From contig NZ_DEXW01000037.1 of the NCBI RefSeq assembly GCF_002364335.1, forward strand, positions 45,157 to 109,156: a DNA stretch of 64,000 bases, in the 5' to 3' direction. Under the pieces are notes generated by a model. The model saw only the letters and a program-made list of their open reading frames with translations, did no database searches and was not told where the DNA came from. Positions within the stretch are counted from its first letter, which is position 1. Each line of letters begins with the position of its first letter. The position numbers and the translations under genes are program-made. Below are positions 52,857 to 62,423 of the stretch, one piece after another. Source of the DNA: Winogradskyella sp. UBA3174 (GTDB lineage: Bacteria; Bacteroidota; Bacteroidia; Flavobacteriales; Flavobacteriaceae).

Positions 52857-54206
52857 TTATGAGAAAAATGCTTCAACTTCAGAAATAGAGCGAGGTAAAC
52901 AACACACTACAACACGGTCACCAGATTCTATTCTAAAACCTCCCAATGGTATTAGACCTTTGCCATCTCTAATAACGCCACCAAAAATAGCTGACCTCGG
53001 AAATTTTAAGTCTTTAATTAATTTATTGGTGATTTTAGAATTAGGTTTTACTACAAACTCTAAAAGTTCAGCATTCATATTTGTAAGCTTGGTCATTGCT
53101 ACAACCTCCCCTTTTCTTATGTATCTAAAAATATTATTAGCAGCAAGTAGTTTCTTATTAATTAAAGTATCAATACCAATAGATTCTGATAATTGATAAT
53201 AATCCATATTCTCAACAAGAGCAATTGTCTTTTTAACACCTTTAGATTTTGCTAATAAACAAGACATAATATTAGTTTCAGAATTACCTGTTACAGAAAT
53301 AAAGGCATCCATATCTCCAATATTTTCTTCTTGTAAAATTTCAACATTTCTTCCATCACCACAAATAACTAAAGCATGAGGTAATTGGTCTGCCAAATCT
53401 TCAGCTACAGCTTTTTTACTTTCTACCAATTTTACATTAAACTTACTTGCGCACAATTCCTTTGCCGTCTTGTAGCCTATTTTACTACCTCCAAGAATCA
53501 TTACGTTCTTAATTTCAGCTTTTACCTTTCCAGATAAATCAAACAATTCAGCATCACCACCTTTTGAAGTCATAAAGACTACTTTATCACCTTCTTTAAA
53601 TTGGGTATCTCCTCTCGGTATGATGGTGTATTGTGTACCATAACGCTGAATAGCAATTGGTATAAAGTGTAATTCAGGATAAATTTCTGCTGCTTCTTTT
53701 ACTGTTTTCCCAACAAATGTAGCCGTTCTAGACAAGCGCAAGCCTAGCATAGTTAGCGCACCTTCTTCAAACTCGTACGTATCATTAAATCCGTATTGAT
53801 TAAGTAGTAATTCTATTTCTGAAGCGGCCAATGATTCTGGTGAAATTAATTCGTCAATACCAAATTTTGAAAACCCTACAGTCTCTTTATTATCTATAAA
53901 TTCTGTATTAGAAATTCTAGCTATAGTCCGTTTTGCTCCTAATTGTTTTGCTAAAACGCATGCCGTAATATTGGTGGTTTCTGAAGACGTAACTGCAATA
54001 AAAAGTCCTGCAGTATCAATTCTAGCTTCTCTTAAAATAGCTATAGATGTAGCATCACCTTTTATGGTCTTTATATCTAGATGTTCGCCTGCGTAAATTA
54101 AACTCTCTTTTTTTGTGTCTATAAGGGTTATCTCTTGTGACTCGTAGGATAATAATTTGGCCAAATGAAATCCAACTTCTCCTGCACCTGCGATAATTAT
54201 TTTCAT
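52857..54206 (-). CDS. trkA: Trk potassium uptake regulator TrkA
   Basis: 449 residues with two RCK units: GAGEVGFHLAKLLS (6-19) and the acidic end DTKKE of the first Rossmann fold; LGLRLSRTATFVGKTVKEAAEIYP for the first TrkA-C domain; MILGGSKIGYKTAKEL near residue 232 for the second; and GGVIRDGKGLIPLGGFRIESGDRVVVC for the last. It binds NAD(H)/ATP and controls TrkH. The gene order trkA then trkH on the minus strand forms one operon. TATATTTG (minus) at 54230-54237 is the probable promoter box. Confidence 0.96.
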   Translation of the reverse strand: MKIIIAGAGEVGFHLAKLLSYESQEITLIDTKKESLIYAGEHLDIKTIKGDATSIAILREARIDTAGLFIAVTSSETTNITACVLAKQLGAKRTIARISNTEFIDNKETVGFSKFGIDELISPESLAASEIELLLNQYGFNDTYEFEEGALTMLGLRLSRTATFVGKTVKEAAEIYPELHFIPIAIQRYGTQYTIIPRGDTQFKEGDKVVFMTSKGGDAELFDLSGKVKAEIKNVMILGGSKIGYKTAKELCASKFNVKLVESKKAVAEDLADQLPHALVICGDGRNVEILQEENIGDMDAFISVTGNSETNIMSCLLAKSKGVKKTIALVENMDYYQLSESIGIDTLINKKLLAANNIFRYIRKGEVVAMTKLTNMNAELLEFVVKPNSKITNKLIKDLKFPRSAIFGGVIRDGKGLIPLGGFRIESGDRVVVCCLPRSISEVEAFFS

Positions 54207-54229
54207 TGTTTATTATTGAAATAGACATG

Positions 54230-54237
54230 CAAATATA
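54230..54237 (-). promoter_or_regulatory. Probable -7 box of trkA-trkH (TATATTTG)
   Basis: CAAATATA on the plus strand reads TATATTTG toward trkA, 23 bases before its start codon. The 264 bases to the divergent ubiE gene otherwise hold only the facing promoter box of that gene. Confidence 0.5.
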
Positions 54238-54448
54238 CTAAGAAGTTGCAAGTTAATAAGTACCTAAAGTATTTAAAGTTATAAGCATAATTAAAGTTTT
54301 AAATTTATCAGGTACAATTTTAAGTCGTATTTAATTGTTCTATATTTAATCTTTTACATAAAAATTCAGAAGCTATTTGCACAAACAATTACTACTTTTT
54401 AATCCTAACTTTAAATACACACAACTTTAAGTACTTAGAACTTATCCA

Positions 54449-54456
54449 TATATTTG
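54449..54456 (+). promoter_or_regulatory. Probable -7 box of ubiE/menG (TATATTTG)
   Basis: TATATTTG fits TAnnTTTG and lies 14 bases before the ATG at 54471, giving a very short leader. Confidence 0.5.
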
Positions 54457-54470
54457 CAAAAAAAATTTGC

Positions 54471-55202
54471 ATGTCCGAAAAAGTAAAGCCATACAAAGAC
54501 AGTGAAGCGACAAAAAAAGAGCAGGTCACTAAAATGTTTGATACCATATCTAATGAATATGATGGATTAAACAGAGTTATTTCGTTTGGCATAGATGTTA
54601 AATGGCGAAATAAAGTCGTTAAAATTGTAAAAGAAAAGAACCCTACTAATATATTAGATATTGCAACTGGCACTGGTGATTTAGCTATTAGTTTAACAGA
54701 CACAAGTGCTAAAGAAATTATAGGACTAGATATTAGTGACGGCATGCTAGAGGTTGGACGACAAAAAATTTCTACTAAAAAATTAGATGGTATTATATCT
54801 ATGGTTATAGGAGATTCTGAAGATTTACCATTTAAAGATCATACTTTTGACGCGATAACTGTTGCCTTTGGAGTCCGTAATTTCGAAAATTTAGAGAAAG
54901 GCCTAACTGAAATTCTAAGAGTACTAAAACCTAATGGCATCTTCGTTATACTTGAAACTTCAGTACCCACTAATCCTTTTTACAAATTTGGATATAATGC
55001 TTACTCAAAACTTATCTTACCTACAATTGGCAAGCTGTTTTCTAAAGACCAAGTGGCCTATAAATATCTGAGCGAATCTGCTTCTGTTTTTCCTTATGGT
55101 GAAGCTTTAAACAATATTTTAAGAAAAATTGGGTTTAATAGTGTCGAAGACCAGCCACAGACTATGGGAGTGGCTACAATATATACCGCAACTAAAGCAT
55201 AA
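54471..55202 (+). CDS. ubiE: Demethylmenaquinone/2-methoxy-benzoquinol methyltransferase
   Basis: 243 residues of the UbiE/MenG family: VTKMFDTISNEYDGLNRVISFGIDVKWR (18-45), motif I LDIATGTGDLAISL (about 61-74), GDSEDLPFKDHTFDAITVAFGVRNFENLEKGL (near 107-138) and LPTIGKLFSKDQVAYKYLSESASVFP. In this phylum it makes menaquinone, the electron acceptor that the NQR of this organism would reduce. The next gene, porT, starts one base after its stop. Confidence 0.95.
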   Translation: MSEKVKPYKDSEATKKEQVTKMFDTISNEYDGLNRVISFGIDVKWRNKVVKIVKEKNPTNILDIATGTGDLAISLTDTSAKEIIGLDISDGMLEVGRQKISTKKLDGIISMVIGDSEDLPFKDHTFDAITVAFGVRNFENLEKGLTEILRVLKPNGIFVILETSVPTNPFYKFGYNAYSKLILPTIGKLFSKDQVAYKYLSESASVFPYGEALNNILRKIGFNSVEDQPQTMGVATIYTATKA

Positions 55203-55203
55203 T

Positions 55204-55920
55204 ATGAAGCATATCCTCATTGTAATAGCCCTGTTTTTAACTTTTCAAAACGTATCTGCTCAGTTATTTACAAAAGAAAAAGTTGCTAATAATCCTGATA
55301 ATATCGATAAAAAATTATTGTCTTGGGGTTATTTCATTGGTTTTAACCAATATGATTTTAAGTTTGACTATAACGAAGATTTAAAGGATATTCTAGTAGA
55401 TAACTCTTCAGGCTTTCATTTAGGATTAATTGGTGATTTACGCATCAATGATTATATGAACCTCAGAATAGAACCAGGTGTTTTTTTTAGCACAAGAAAT
55501 TTACGCTACGATGAAAGCTATTTTGCAGGTACAGAATTTAATGACTCTGACTTGTTAAGAGAAGTAAAATCTACATATATACACATCCCTTTATTATTAA
55601 AAATCTCGACTAAACGTATTAATAATTTTAAGCCCTTTATTGTTGGTGGGTTTTCTACGGCACTAAACTTATCTAGTGCTCAGGATAACCCAGATGATAA
55701 TAGCGCTGGTCAATTTAGAATGACAAAGAATAACTATTTCTACGAAATTGGGTTTGGTGTTGATTTTTATTTAGTCTGGTTTAAGTTCACTCCTTCTATT
55801 CGTGGAATTTTTGCAATAAATGATGAGATTGTGAGAGATGTAGACCCTAATAGCCCATGGACTGGCAATGTTGCTAAAATGCAAACAAGAGGTGTTTTTA
55901 TTAACTTTACATTTCAATAG
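55204..55920 (+). CDS. porT: Type IX secretion/gliding protein PorT
   Basis: 238 residues from the ATG at 55204, which gives the signal peptide KHILIVIALFLTFQNVSAQ; the longer frame overlaps ubiE. It is an eight-stranded outer-membrane barrel of the PorT type: LLSWGYFIGFNQYDFKFDY, GFHLGLIGDLRINDYMNLRIEPGVFFSTRNL, IHIPLLLKISTKRINNFKPFIVGGFSTALNL and a final strand ending in GVFINFTFQ (C-terminal aromatic-hydrophobic). PorT is needed for export of T9SS cargo in Porphyromonas. Adjacency to ubiE is common in the phylum as I recall. It ends 14 bases inside the convergent methyltransferase gene. Confidence 0.9.
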   Translation: MKHILIVIALFLTFQNVSAQLFTKEKVANNPDNIDKKLLSWGYFIGFNQYDFKFDYNEDLKDILVDNSSGFHLGLIGDLRINDYMNLRIEPGVFFSTRNLRYDESYFAGTEFNDSDLLREVKSTYIHIPLLLKISTKRINNFKPFIVGGFSTALNLSSAQDNPDDNSAGQFRMTKNNYFYEIGFGVDFYLVWFKFTPSIRGIFAINDEIVRDVDPNSPWTGNVAKMQTRGVFINFTFQ

Positions 55921-56641
55921 AGCGTCGTCTAAACTCACTTAATATTATAGCAGTTGCATTAGCAACATTAAGACTTTCAGTAGCTTCTAAATTTCCAAAT
56001 TGTGGAATGGTAAGCTTTCTATTTATTTTAGTTTCTATAACCTGAGAGATACCATTGCCTTCATTTCCTAATACAATAACTCCTTCTTTAGGCAAATCTG
56101 AAGTATAAACGTTTTCACCAGTCATAAAAGTACCAAAAACGGATGCTTCATTAGTAGTTAGATAGGTTTCTAAATTAAGATATGTGACATTAACACGTGT
56201 TAAAGACCCCATCGTTGCTTGTACTACTTTGGAGTTATAACAATCTACCGTATTTGTATTACAAATTAAATCTTGTACTCCATACCAATCGCATAGCCTA
56301 ATAATAGTGCCTAAATTACCTGGGTCCCTAATAGCATCTAAGGCTATTTTTAAGCCATATTCTAAAGGTTGTCTATTTTGAGGTATTTTAAATAATGCTA
56401 ATGCTGTATTAGGGTTTTTGAGAGATGTAATTCTTTTTAAATCGAACTCAGATATTTCTTGTATTTGATTATTACTCGCTTCAAAAACTAATTCGGTGGT
56501 ATATAACGTTTCTAGTTCGTAGTCAGAATTTAAGAATTCGTTAATGCCTTTAACACCTTCTACTGTGAACAAATTTAACTGCTGCCTATATTTTTTTTGA
56601 CCTAAACTTTTAATTAACTTTATTTGATTCTTTGATAACAT
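55907..56641 (-). CDS. TrmH/SpoU family RNA 2'-O-methyltransferase
   Basis: 244 residues from the ATG at 56641 (MLSKNQIKLIKSLGQKKYRQQ); the frame up to 56680 adds a poor leader. SPOUT knot motifs are visible: motif 1 IALDAIRDPGNLGTIIRLCDWYG near residues 100-122, motif 2 GVIVLGNEGNGIS near 195-207 and motif 3 IPQFGNLEATESLNVANATAIILSEFRR near 216-243. The N-terminal part is the substrate-binding domain. It methylates ribose in rRNA or tRNA; the site is unknown. Confidence 0.92.
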   Translation of the reverse strand: MLSKNQIKLIKSLGQKKYRQQLNLFTVEGVKGINEFLNSDYELETLYTTELVFEASNNQIQEISEFDLKRITSLKNPNTALALFKIPQNRQPLEYGLKIALDAIRDPGNLGTIIRLCDWYGVQDLICNTNTVDCYNSKVVQATMGSLTRVNVTYLNLETYLTTNEASVFGTFMTGENVYTSDLPKEGVIVLGNEGNGISQVIETKINRKLTIPQFGNLEATESLNVANATAIILSEFRRRSIEM

Positions 56642-56787
56642 TAAAATGTATTTACATTTGTTAGGTAAAACATCTATCACTACATTTTAGTGTCACAAAG
56701 AATAACTACTTTTAATATTCTATGTTATATTAATATGTAATAGAAGTTAGCGCATAAATACAAAGTAAACCTTTTTTGGACTAATAT

Positions 56788-59412
56788 TTGTATTGCTTAA
56801 TCAATATCAAAAAAAATGATAAACTTTTGAGTTTGCCACATCGCATTTCTTATTTTATAAAAAACCGAAGATTACTTTGCTGTTACTTAGCAGCAATAAC
56901 TCTTGTTTTATCCCTAAACTCCTGCAGTACGGTTAAACGTATTAAAAAAGACAATTATTTAATAACAGAAAACACAATAATTGAAGATGGTAAAAAAAAT
57001 AAAAATGACCGCATCAATAACATTATAATACAGAAAACTAATTCTGGGATGGGGGGATTTATCACTTTTCCATTAAAACTTCATATTTATAACCTAGCGC
57101 GTCCAAATATAGATTCTATTATTAATGCAAACATTCTAAGTGACTCTATAAAAGTGAAACGTAGAACTGCGTTACTTTCTAAAAAACAGTTTGATAAACA
57201 AATACAATCTAAACAAAGTTTTAATAGTTGGCTAAAACGGACTGGTGAACCACCTGTTTTACTAAATGAAGATATAACAATAAAAACAGCTACTAATCTT
57301 AAAAAATATTATTACAGTAAAGGTTGGTTTGATAACGAAGTAGACTACGATATAAAAAAAGACACTAATAGTCGCGCACAAGTCACCTATAAGGTTACTA
57401 AAAACAAGCCTTATATACTTGATTCTGTCACGCCTATTATTAGCACATCTGCTATAGACACACTATATGATGTATTTAGTAAATCTTCATTATTAAAAAA
57501 AGGGCAACAATACGATGAGGAAAACCTAGTAAACGAACGTGATCGAATTAACACCTATTTACGTAATGCTGGTTTCTATTATTTTAGCAAAGACTATATT
57601 AGATTTGTTACAGACACAATAGATACAAACTACAAAGTAAACACAGAACTAATAATTGTTAATCGCAGTATAAGAACTGATGATTCTACATTTACTGCAC
57701 CTTTTAAAAGTTACAAAATAAAAGAGGTAAACATATTTACAGATGATAATTTTGAAAACCGATTTAAAGCTATCTCTGACACTACACAACACAATGGCTA
57801 TAACCTCTACAGTAAAGACAAGCTACGTTTTAAACCAAAAGCACTAACCAATGCCATGTTTATTAATAAAGGTGACACCTATAGTGATATAGCACGTAGT
57901 AGAACATCTCGTTACCTTTATGATTTACAAATGTTTAAATCACCGAGTATTGTTTATGTAGAAAATGAAAGGGATACAACACTGACCGCAAATATTTTTT
58001 TAGAACCCGAAAAAAAATACGAACTAAGCTTTGATCCAGAAATATCACAAAGTAATATTCAAACTATTGGGTTTTCATTTAGTACAGGTTTAAAAATAAG
58101 AAACATATTTAGAGGAGCCGAAACCTTAGAAATTAGTGGTATTGCGGCTATTGGTTCTTCAAAAGAACCATTAGACACCGAAGATGCCTTTTTTGATATT
58201 AATGAATTTGGCGGAAATATTAGATTAACGATTCCACGTTTGTTCAGCCCTTTTAATACGGATAAAATTATTCCGAAATATATGTCGCCAAGAACAGTAA
58301 TTAATCTATCAGCGACTAGTCAACAAAATATCGGATTGGACAAGCAAGCAATTTCTAGTATGTTTGGTTATAATTGGTTTCCATCAAAAACGGTTTCAAA
58401 TAATTTAGAACTTTTTAATATTCAATTTGTAAAAAATCTTAATACCAGTAATTATTTTGGCGTTTACTCTAATTCATTCGACAGACTAGATAACATAGCA
58501 AGAAGCAGTAATTACATAAATAATGACGAAAGCCTAGAAATACCACCAAATAATTTTTCGGAAGCAGATATATTTATTGATGATGTACTAACTGGTAATA
58601 CAAGTTTAAATCAAGATGATGACGATTTTGCTACAGTAAATAGCATAGATGAACGTAAAGAAAGACTAACAGAAAACAACCTTATATTTTCTACAAGTTT
58701 TGATTATAAAAAAGATAAACGTAGAGATATTTTTGATAATGATTTCTCTATTTTCAAATGGCGTGTCGAATTGGCAGGTAATTTATTATCCAATCTCTCT
58801 AGAGTTATTGGCTCGCCAGTAGACGAAAATGGTAACTACGATGTTTTTGGTGTTACGTTTTCTCAATATTTAAAGACCGAAATCGATTATATAAGATATT
58901 TAGATTTTGGACGAAAAAATGTTTTTGCATTTAGAACTTATGCTGGTATTGCTATACCTTACGGAAACTCAAATAGTATTCCGTTTGCCGAAAGTTTCTT
59001 TGCAGGTGGACCAAACGATAATAGAGCTTGGACAGCCTACAATCTAGGACCAGGAAGCTCTAAAACCACTAATGAGTTTAATGAAGCTAATTTTAAAATT
59101 CACTTAAGTGCAGAGCAACGTTTTAGCCTATTTGGTAATTTACGAGGAGCACTATTTGTAGATGCTGGTAATATTTGGAATGTATTAGACAACGTAGAAG
59201 AAGAAGCCGCAACATTTACTGGTTTTGATTCGTTAAAAGATATAGCAGTTGGCTCTGGCTTTGGTTTACGTTACGATTTCGATTTCTTTGTATTACGTTT
59301 CGATATTGGTTTAAAAACTTATGATCCATCTCAGGATACAGGTAACCGTTGGTTTAGAGATTATAACTTTAGAAATGCCGTTTATAATATTGGTATTAAC
59401 TATCCATTTTAA
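56788..59412 (+). CDS. Omp85-family outer-membrane protein (TamA/BamA-like)
   Basis: 874 residues from TTG at 56788; another TTG at 56827 would give a shorter leader, both ending in the lipoprotein-type segment LVLSLNSCSTVKRI. Several POTRA-like repeats follow (about 60-400, with NLKKYYYSKGWFDNEVDYDI and YLRNAGFYYFSKDYIRF), then a 16-strand barrel signalled by YGNSNSIPFAESFFAGGPNDNRAWTAYNLGPGS, the VRGF-like box replaced by NRAW, and a C-terminal strand ending YNIGINYPF. It probably inserts or exports outer-membrane proteins. The N-terminal Cys suggests lipid anchoring, unlike classical BamA. Confidence 0.85.
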   Translation: MYCLINIKKNDKLLSLPHRISYFIKNRRLLCCYLAAITLVLSLNSCSTVKRIKKDNYLITENTIIEDGKKNKNDRINNIIIQKTNSGMGGFITFPLKLHIYNLARPNIDSIINANILSDSIKVKRRTALLSKKQFDKQIQSKQSFNSWLKRTGEPPVLLNEDITIKTATNLKKYYYSKGWFDNEVDYDIKKDTNSRAQVTYKVTKNKPYILDSVTPIISTSAIDTLYDVFSKSSLLKKGQQYDEENLVNERDRINTYLRNAGFYYFSKDYIRFVTDTIDTNYKVNTELIIVNRSIRTDDSTFTAPFKSYKIKEVNIFTDDNFENRFKAISDTTQHNGYNLYSKDKLRFKPKALTNAMFINKGDTYSDIARSRTSRYLYDLQMFKSPSIVYVENERDTTLTANIFLEPEKKYELSFDPEISQSNIQTIGFSFSTGLKIRNIFRGAETLEISGIAAIGSSKEPLDTEDAFFDINEFGGNIRLTIPRLFSPFNTDKIIPKYMSPRTVINLSATSQQNIGLDKQAISSMFGYNWFPSKTVSNNLELFNIQFVKNLNTSNYFGVYSNSFDRLDNIARSSNYINNDESLEIPPNNFSEADIFIDDVLTGNTSLNQDDDDFATVNSIDERKERLTENNLIFSTSFDYKKDKRRDIFDNDFSIFKWRVELAGNLLSNLSRVIGSPVDENGNYDVFGVTFSQYLKTEIDYIRYLDFGRKNVFAFRTYAGIAIPYGNSNSIPFAESFFAGGPNDNRAWTAYNLGPGSSKTTNEFNEANFKIHLSAEQRFSLFGNLRGALFVDAGNIWNVLDNVEEEAATFTGFDSLKDIAVGSGFGLRYDFDFFVLRFDIGLKTYDPSQDTGNRWFRDYNFRNAVYNIGINYPF

Positions 59413-59490
59413 GTTTTATCATTTTAGTTCCACTACAACGTTTTCGCTGTTTTATGAGGGTTCTACCTTTATAAATAGTTAAAAATTATG

Positions 59491-59498
59491 TATTTTTG
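59491..59498 (+). promoter_or_regulatory. Probable -7 box of fba (TATTTTTG)
   Basis: TATTTTTG fits TAnnTTTG, 26 bases before the fba ATG. No -33 TTG at regular distance is present. Confidence 0.5.
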
Positions 59499-59524
59499 AA
59501 GTATAAATTTCAACTTAGAAAACT

Positions 59525-60592
59525 ATGAGTCATAATATTAAACCTGGAGTTGCCACAGGAAGAGAAGTTCAAAATATTTTTAAATTAGCTAAAGAAAAAG
59601 GGTTTGCCTTACCTGCAGTTAATGTTATTGGATCAAATTCAATAAACGGAGTTTTAGAAACTGCCAAAGCTCTAAACGCACCTGTTATTATTCAATTTTC
59701 TAATGGTGGTGGCCAATTTAATGCTGGTAAAGGCTTAAGTAATGAAAACCAAAAAGCAGCAATTGCTGGCTCTATTGCTGGCGCAAAACATGTACACCAA
59801 ATGGCAGAGGCTTATGGAGTACCTGTGATATTACACACAGATCATTGTGCTAAAAAATTATTGCCTTGGATTGATGGTTTACTAGACGCTAGCGAATTAC
59901 ATTTTAAAGAAACTGGTAAGCCGCTTTATAGTTCTCATATGATAGATTTATCGGAAGAACCAATAGAAGAAAATATCGAAACATGCAAGAAATACCTAGA
60001 ACGTATGAGCAAAATGGGTATGACTTTAGAAATAGAACTTGGTATTACAGGTGGTGAAGAAGATGGTGTAGATAATAGTGATGTAGATGCTTCTAAATTA
60101 TACACACAGCCAGAAGAAGTCGCTTATGCTTACGAAGAATTAAGCAAAGTAAGTGACCAATTCACTATTGCAGCAGCTTTTGGAAATGTACATGGAGTTT
60201 ACAGACCTGGTAACGTAAAGTTGACACCAAAAATCTTAAAAAACTCACAAGATCATATTTCAGAAAAATATGGTGTTGGTCATAATCATATAGATTTTGT
60301 ATTTCATGGAGGATCTGGCTCTACGGTAGAAGAAATAAGAGAAGGTATTAGCTATGGAGTTATTAAAATGAATATTGATACAGATATGCAATACGCTTTT
60401 TTAACTGGTGTGCGTGATTACGTTCAAGATAAAAAAGACTACTTACAAACTCAAATCGGTAATCCTGATGGAGATGATGTACCAAACAAAAAATATTATG
60501 ACCCACGTGTTTGGTTGCGTAAAGGCGAAGATGCTTTTGTTGCAAGACTTAAAAAAGCATTTGAAGATTTAAATAATGTAGATACTTTATAA
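59525..60592 (+). CDS. fba: Class II fructose-bisphosphate aldolase
   Basis: 355 residues, similar in length to the E. coli enzyme (359). Zinc and catalytic residues are in ILHTDHCAKK (catalytic Asp and zinc His near 109-110), the Glu-rich loop GGEEDGVDNSDVDAS, GNVHGVYRPGNVKL (His) near 218 and FVFHGGSGSTVEEI (His) near 260; MNIDTDMQYA is the family signature. It cleaves fructose 1,6-bisphosphate to two triose phosphates in glycolysis and runs in reverse in gluconeogenesis. Single gene with a good terminator. Confidence 0.97.
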   Translation: MSHNIKPGVATGREVQNIFKLAKEKGFALPAVNVIGSNSINGVLETAKALNAPVIIQFSNGGGQFNAGKGLSNENQKAAIAGSIAGAKHVHQMAEAYGVPVILHTDHCAKKLLPWIDGLLDASELHFKETGKPLYSSHMIDLSEEPIEENIETCKKYLERMSKMGMTLEIELGITGGEEDGVDNSDVDASKLYTQPEEVAYAYEELSKVSDQFTIAAAFGNVHGVYRPGNVKLTPKILKNSQDHISEKYGVGHNHIDFVFHGGSGSTVEEIREGISYGVIKMNIDTDMQYAFLTGVRDYVQDKKDYLQTQIGNPDGDDVPNKKYYDPRVWLRKGEDAFVARLKKAFEDLNNVDTL

Positions 60593-60610
60593 AATATCTG
60601 ATAAAAATTA

Positions 60611-60656
60611 AACTGCCCATTAGGACTTAAAATCTAAGTTTTAGTGGGTTTTTTTA
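60611..60656 (+). terminator. Terminator of fba
   Basis: CCCATTAGGACTTA (60616-60629) pairs with TAAGTTTTAGTGGG (60635-60648) through all 14 positions with several G-T pairs, followed by a T run. Confidence 0.85.
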
Positions 60657-60695
60657 TACTTATAAAATCAATTTTAGAGATAAGGCTTTCAATTT

Positions 60696-60725
60696 TTGGC
60701 TTTAACCAAATAAGTATTAATTTTG
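60696..60725 (+). promoter_or_regulatory. Complete flavobacterial promoter of accD (TTG-N19-TAATTTTG)
   Basis: TTG at 60696-60698 is followed after 19 bases by TAATTTTG at 60718-60725, matching the Bacteroidota consensus TTG-N17-23-TAnnTTTG. The gene starts at 60874, so the mRNA would carry a leader of about 140 bases. I see no riboswitch-like structure in that leader. Confidence 0.65.
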
Positions 60726-60873
60726 TGCATCTTGCATTAGCAAAGAAACAACTAACTAAAACAACGATTTAAGATTTAAATAATCAGTAAATCGAAAATC
60801 TAAAAACCTATCCTAAGTGTCGCATTGGGCTTGCCTAAATGTACTATCAAAAGGATACTAAACCTAATTACAC

Positions 60874-61734
60874 ATGGCTTGGTTTAAAAGAAAAGATAAA
60901 GGTATACATACCTCTACTGAGGAAAAAAAAGACACACCTAAAGGTCTTTGGTATAAATCTCCAACAGGAAAAATAATTGACACCAAAGAATTAGAACAAA
61001 ATCATTATGTAAGTCCAGAGGACGGCTATCATGTTAGAATTGGTAGTAAAGAATATTTTGAAATTCTTTTTGATGATAATAAATTTAAGGAGCTTGATGC
61101 TAACTTAACATCAAAAGATCCTCTAAAATTTGTAGATACTAAAAAATATCCGGACCGTTTAAAAGCAGCGCAAGCAAAAACAAATCTAAAAGATGCTGTG
61201 CGTACAGCTGTTGGTAAATCTAATGGCAAAGATTTAGTAATTGCCTGTATGGATTTTAGTTTTATTGGTGGTTCTATGGGAAGTGTTGTAGGTGAAAAAA
61301 TAGCTAGAGCCGCTGATTATGCACTTAAGAAAAAGACACCCTTAATGATTATTAGTAAATCTGGTGGAGCGCGTATGATGGAAGCAGCATTATCATTAAT
61401 GCAACTTGCTAAAACTTCGGTAAAACTAGCACAATTAGCAGATGCTGGTATACCATACATATCACTATGTACAGATCCAACAACTGGTGGTACAACAGCC
61501 TCATTCGCTATGTTAGGTGATATTAATATCTCAGAACCAGGCGCTTTAATTGGCTTTGCTGGACCAAGAATTGTTAGAGATACGACAGGTAAAGAATTAC
61601 CAGAAGGTTTTCAAACTTCAGAATTTTTATTAGAGCATGGATTCTTAGATTTCATTACCCATCGTAAATATTTAAAGGATAAAGTAAATTTATATATTGA
61701 TTTAATTACAAATCAACCTTTAAGAACTTTATAA
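60874..61734 (+). CDS. accD: Acetyl-CoA carboxylase carboxyltransferase subunit beta, zinc-finger-less
   Basis: 286 residues with the crotonase-fold carboxyltransferase: ACMDFSFIGGSMGSVVGEKIARA (about 125-147), ISKSGGARMMEAALSLMQLAKTS, DPTTGGTTASFAMLGDI and IGFAGPRIVRDTTGKELPEGFQTSEFLLEHGF. The subunit joins AccA to move CO2 from biotin to acetyl-CoA in fatty acid synthesis. The N-terminal zinc ribbon that in E. coli has four Cys is kept in outline (GLWYKSPTGKIIDTKELEQNHYVSPEDGYHVRIG) but every Cys is replaced. I recall the same in other flavobacteria, so it is probably a feature of the lineage. Confidence 0.96.
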   Translation: MAWFKRKDKGIHTSTEEKKDTPKGLWYKSPTGKIIDTKELEQNHYVSPEDGYHVRIGSKEYFEILFDDNKFKELDANLTSKDPLKFVDTKKYPDRLKAAQAKTNLKDAVRTAVGKSNGKDLVIACMDFSFIGGSMGSVVGEKIARAADYALKKKTPLMIISKSGGARMMEAALSLMQLAKTSVKLAQLADAGIPYISLCTDPTTGGTTASFAMLGDINISEPGALIGFAGPRIVRDTTGKELPEGFQTSEFLLEHGFLDFITHRKYLKDKVNLYIDLITNQPLRTL

Positions 61735-61740
61735 TAACAG

Positions 61741-61775
61741 ATAAAAAAGAGATGAAATTTCATCTCTTTTTTTGT
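61741..61775 (+). terminator. Terminator of accD
   Basis: AAAAAAGAGATGAAA and TTTCATCTCTTTTTT are exact complements with no loop beyond the central A/T pairs, and a T run follows. It lies seven bases past the accD stop. Confidence 0.88.
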
Positions 61776-61806
61776 TATATCTTTATATTCAGTAAATTTA
61801 ATTGTT

Positions 61807-62340
61807 ATGAAAAATTTAAAATACATTACAAGTCTGTTTTTTGTGCTAATAACTTTAGTGTCTTGTAAAAAAGAAGATGCCTTTACTTTTAGAACAGTTA
61901 CCGATGATTTTTCTACTACTTCAAACTTTAGTGTCTTAGATATATCATCTGAAATGACACAAATAAATAACTCTACAATTTTAGATATTTCTTCAAATCA
62001 AGATATATTAGATAACCAGTCATTGGTTATTGATGCAAATATTAATTCACTAACCTATCAAATTACTAATTTCAGTGGTAATACTGAAACTAAACTATCT
62101 AACCCTTCTATAATAATTGGTGGTGTTAGAATTGAAATTGACGACATAAACCTTGAAGAAGCAAGCAATAACAATACTATTTTTGAAGTCTATAATGGCT
62201 TTTTACTAAATAATAGTAGCGAGGTCTTTAGAAACACTACAGAAACTGTTGTTTTAGTAACTGGTGCAATTAACAACTCTCCTGTAAGTTTTGATATAAC
62301 AGTTAGTATTAATCTTTCGGTGACCATAGATAACTTATAA
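61807..62340 (+). CDS. Hypothetical lipoprotein
   Basis: 177 residues with a clear lipoprotein signal (ITSLFFVLITLVSC, Cys 21) and a mature part that is rich in Ser, Thr, Asn and Ile with alternating strands (FRTVTDDFSTTSNFSVLDISS, STILDISSNQDIL, VRIEIDDINLEEAS, VVLVTGAINNSPVSFDITVSINL). It is probably an all-beta, outer-membrane-attached protein. I do not recognise the family. It has no close co-directional partner. Confidence 0.65.
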   Translation: MKNLKYITSLFFVLITLVSCKKEDAFTFRTVTDDFSTTSNFSVLDISSEMTQINNSTILDISSNQDILDNQSLVIDANINSLTYQITNFSGNTETKLSNPSIIIGGVRIEIDDINLEEASNNNTIFEVYNGFLLNNSSEVFRNTTETVVLVTGAINNSPVSFDITVSINLSVTIDNL

Positions 62341-62423
62341 TTCTAAAGTCATAGAAAACTAATTTAATCTCAATAAAATCAGATAAATAATTTTAGAAGT
62401 TTAATACTACTAAACGGTTTAGT

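Noticed and set aside
60726..60873. Riboswitch in the accD leader
   Set aside because: No pairing pattern or known aptamer core could be recognised by eye; only the length is notable.
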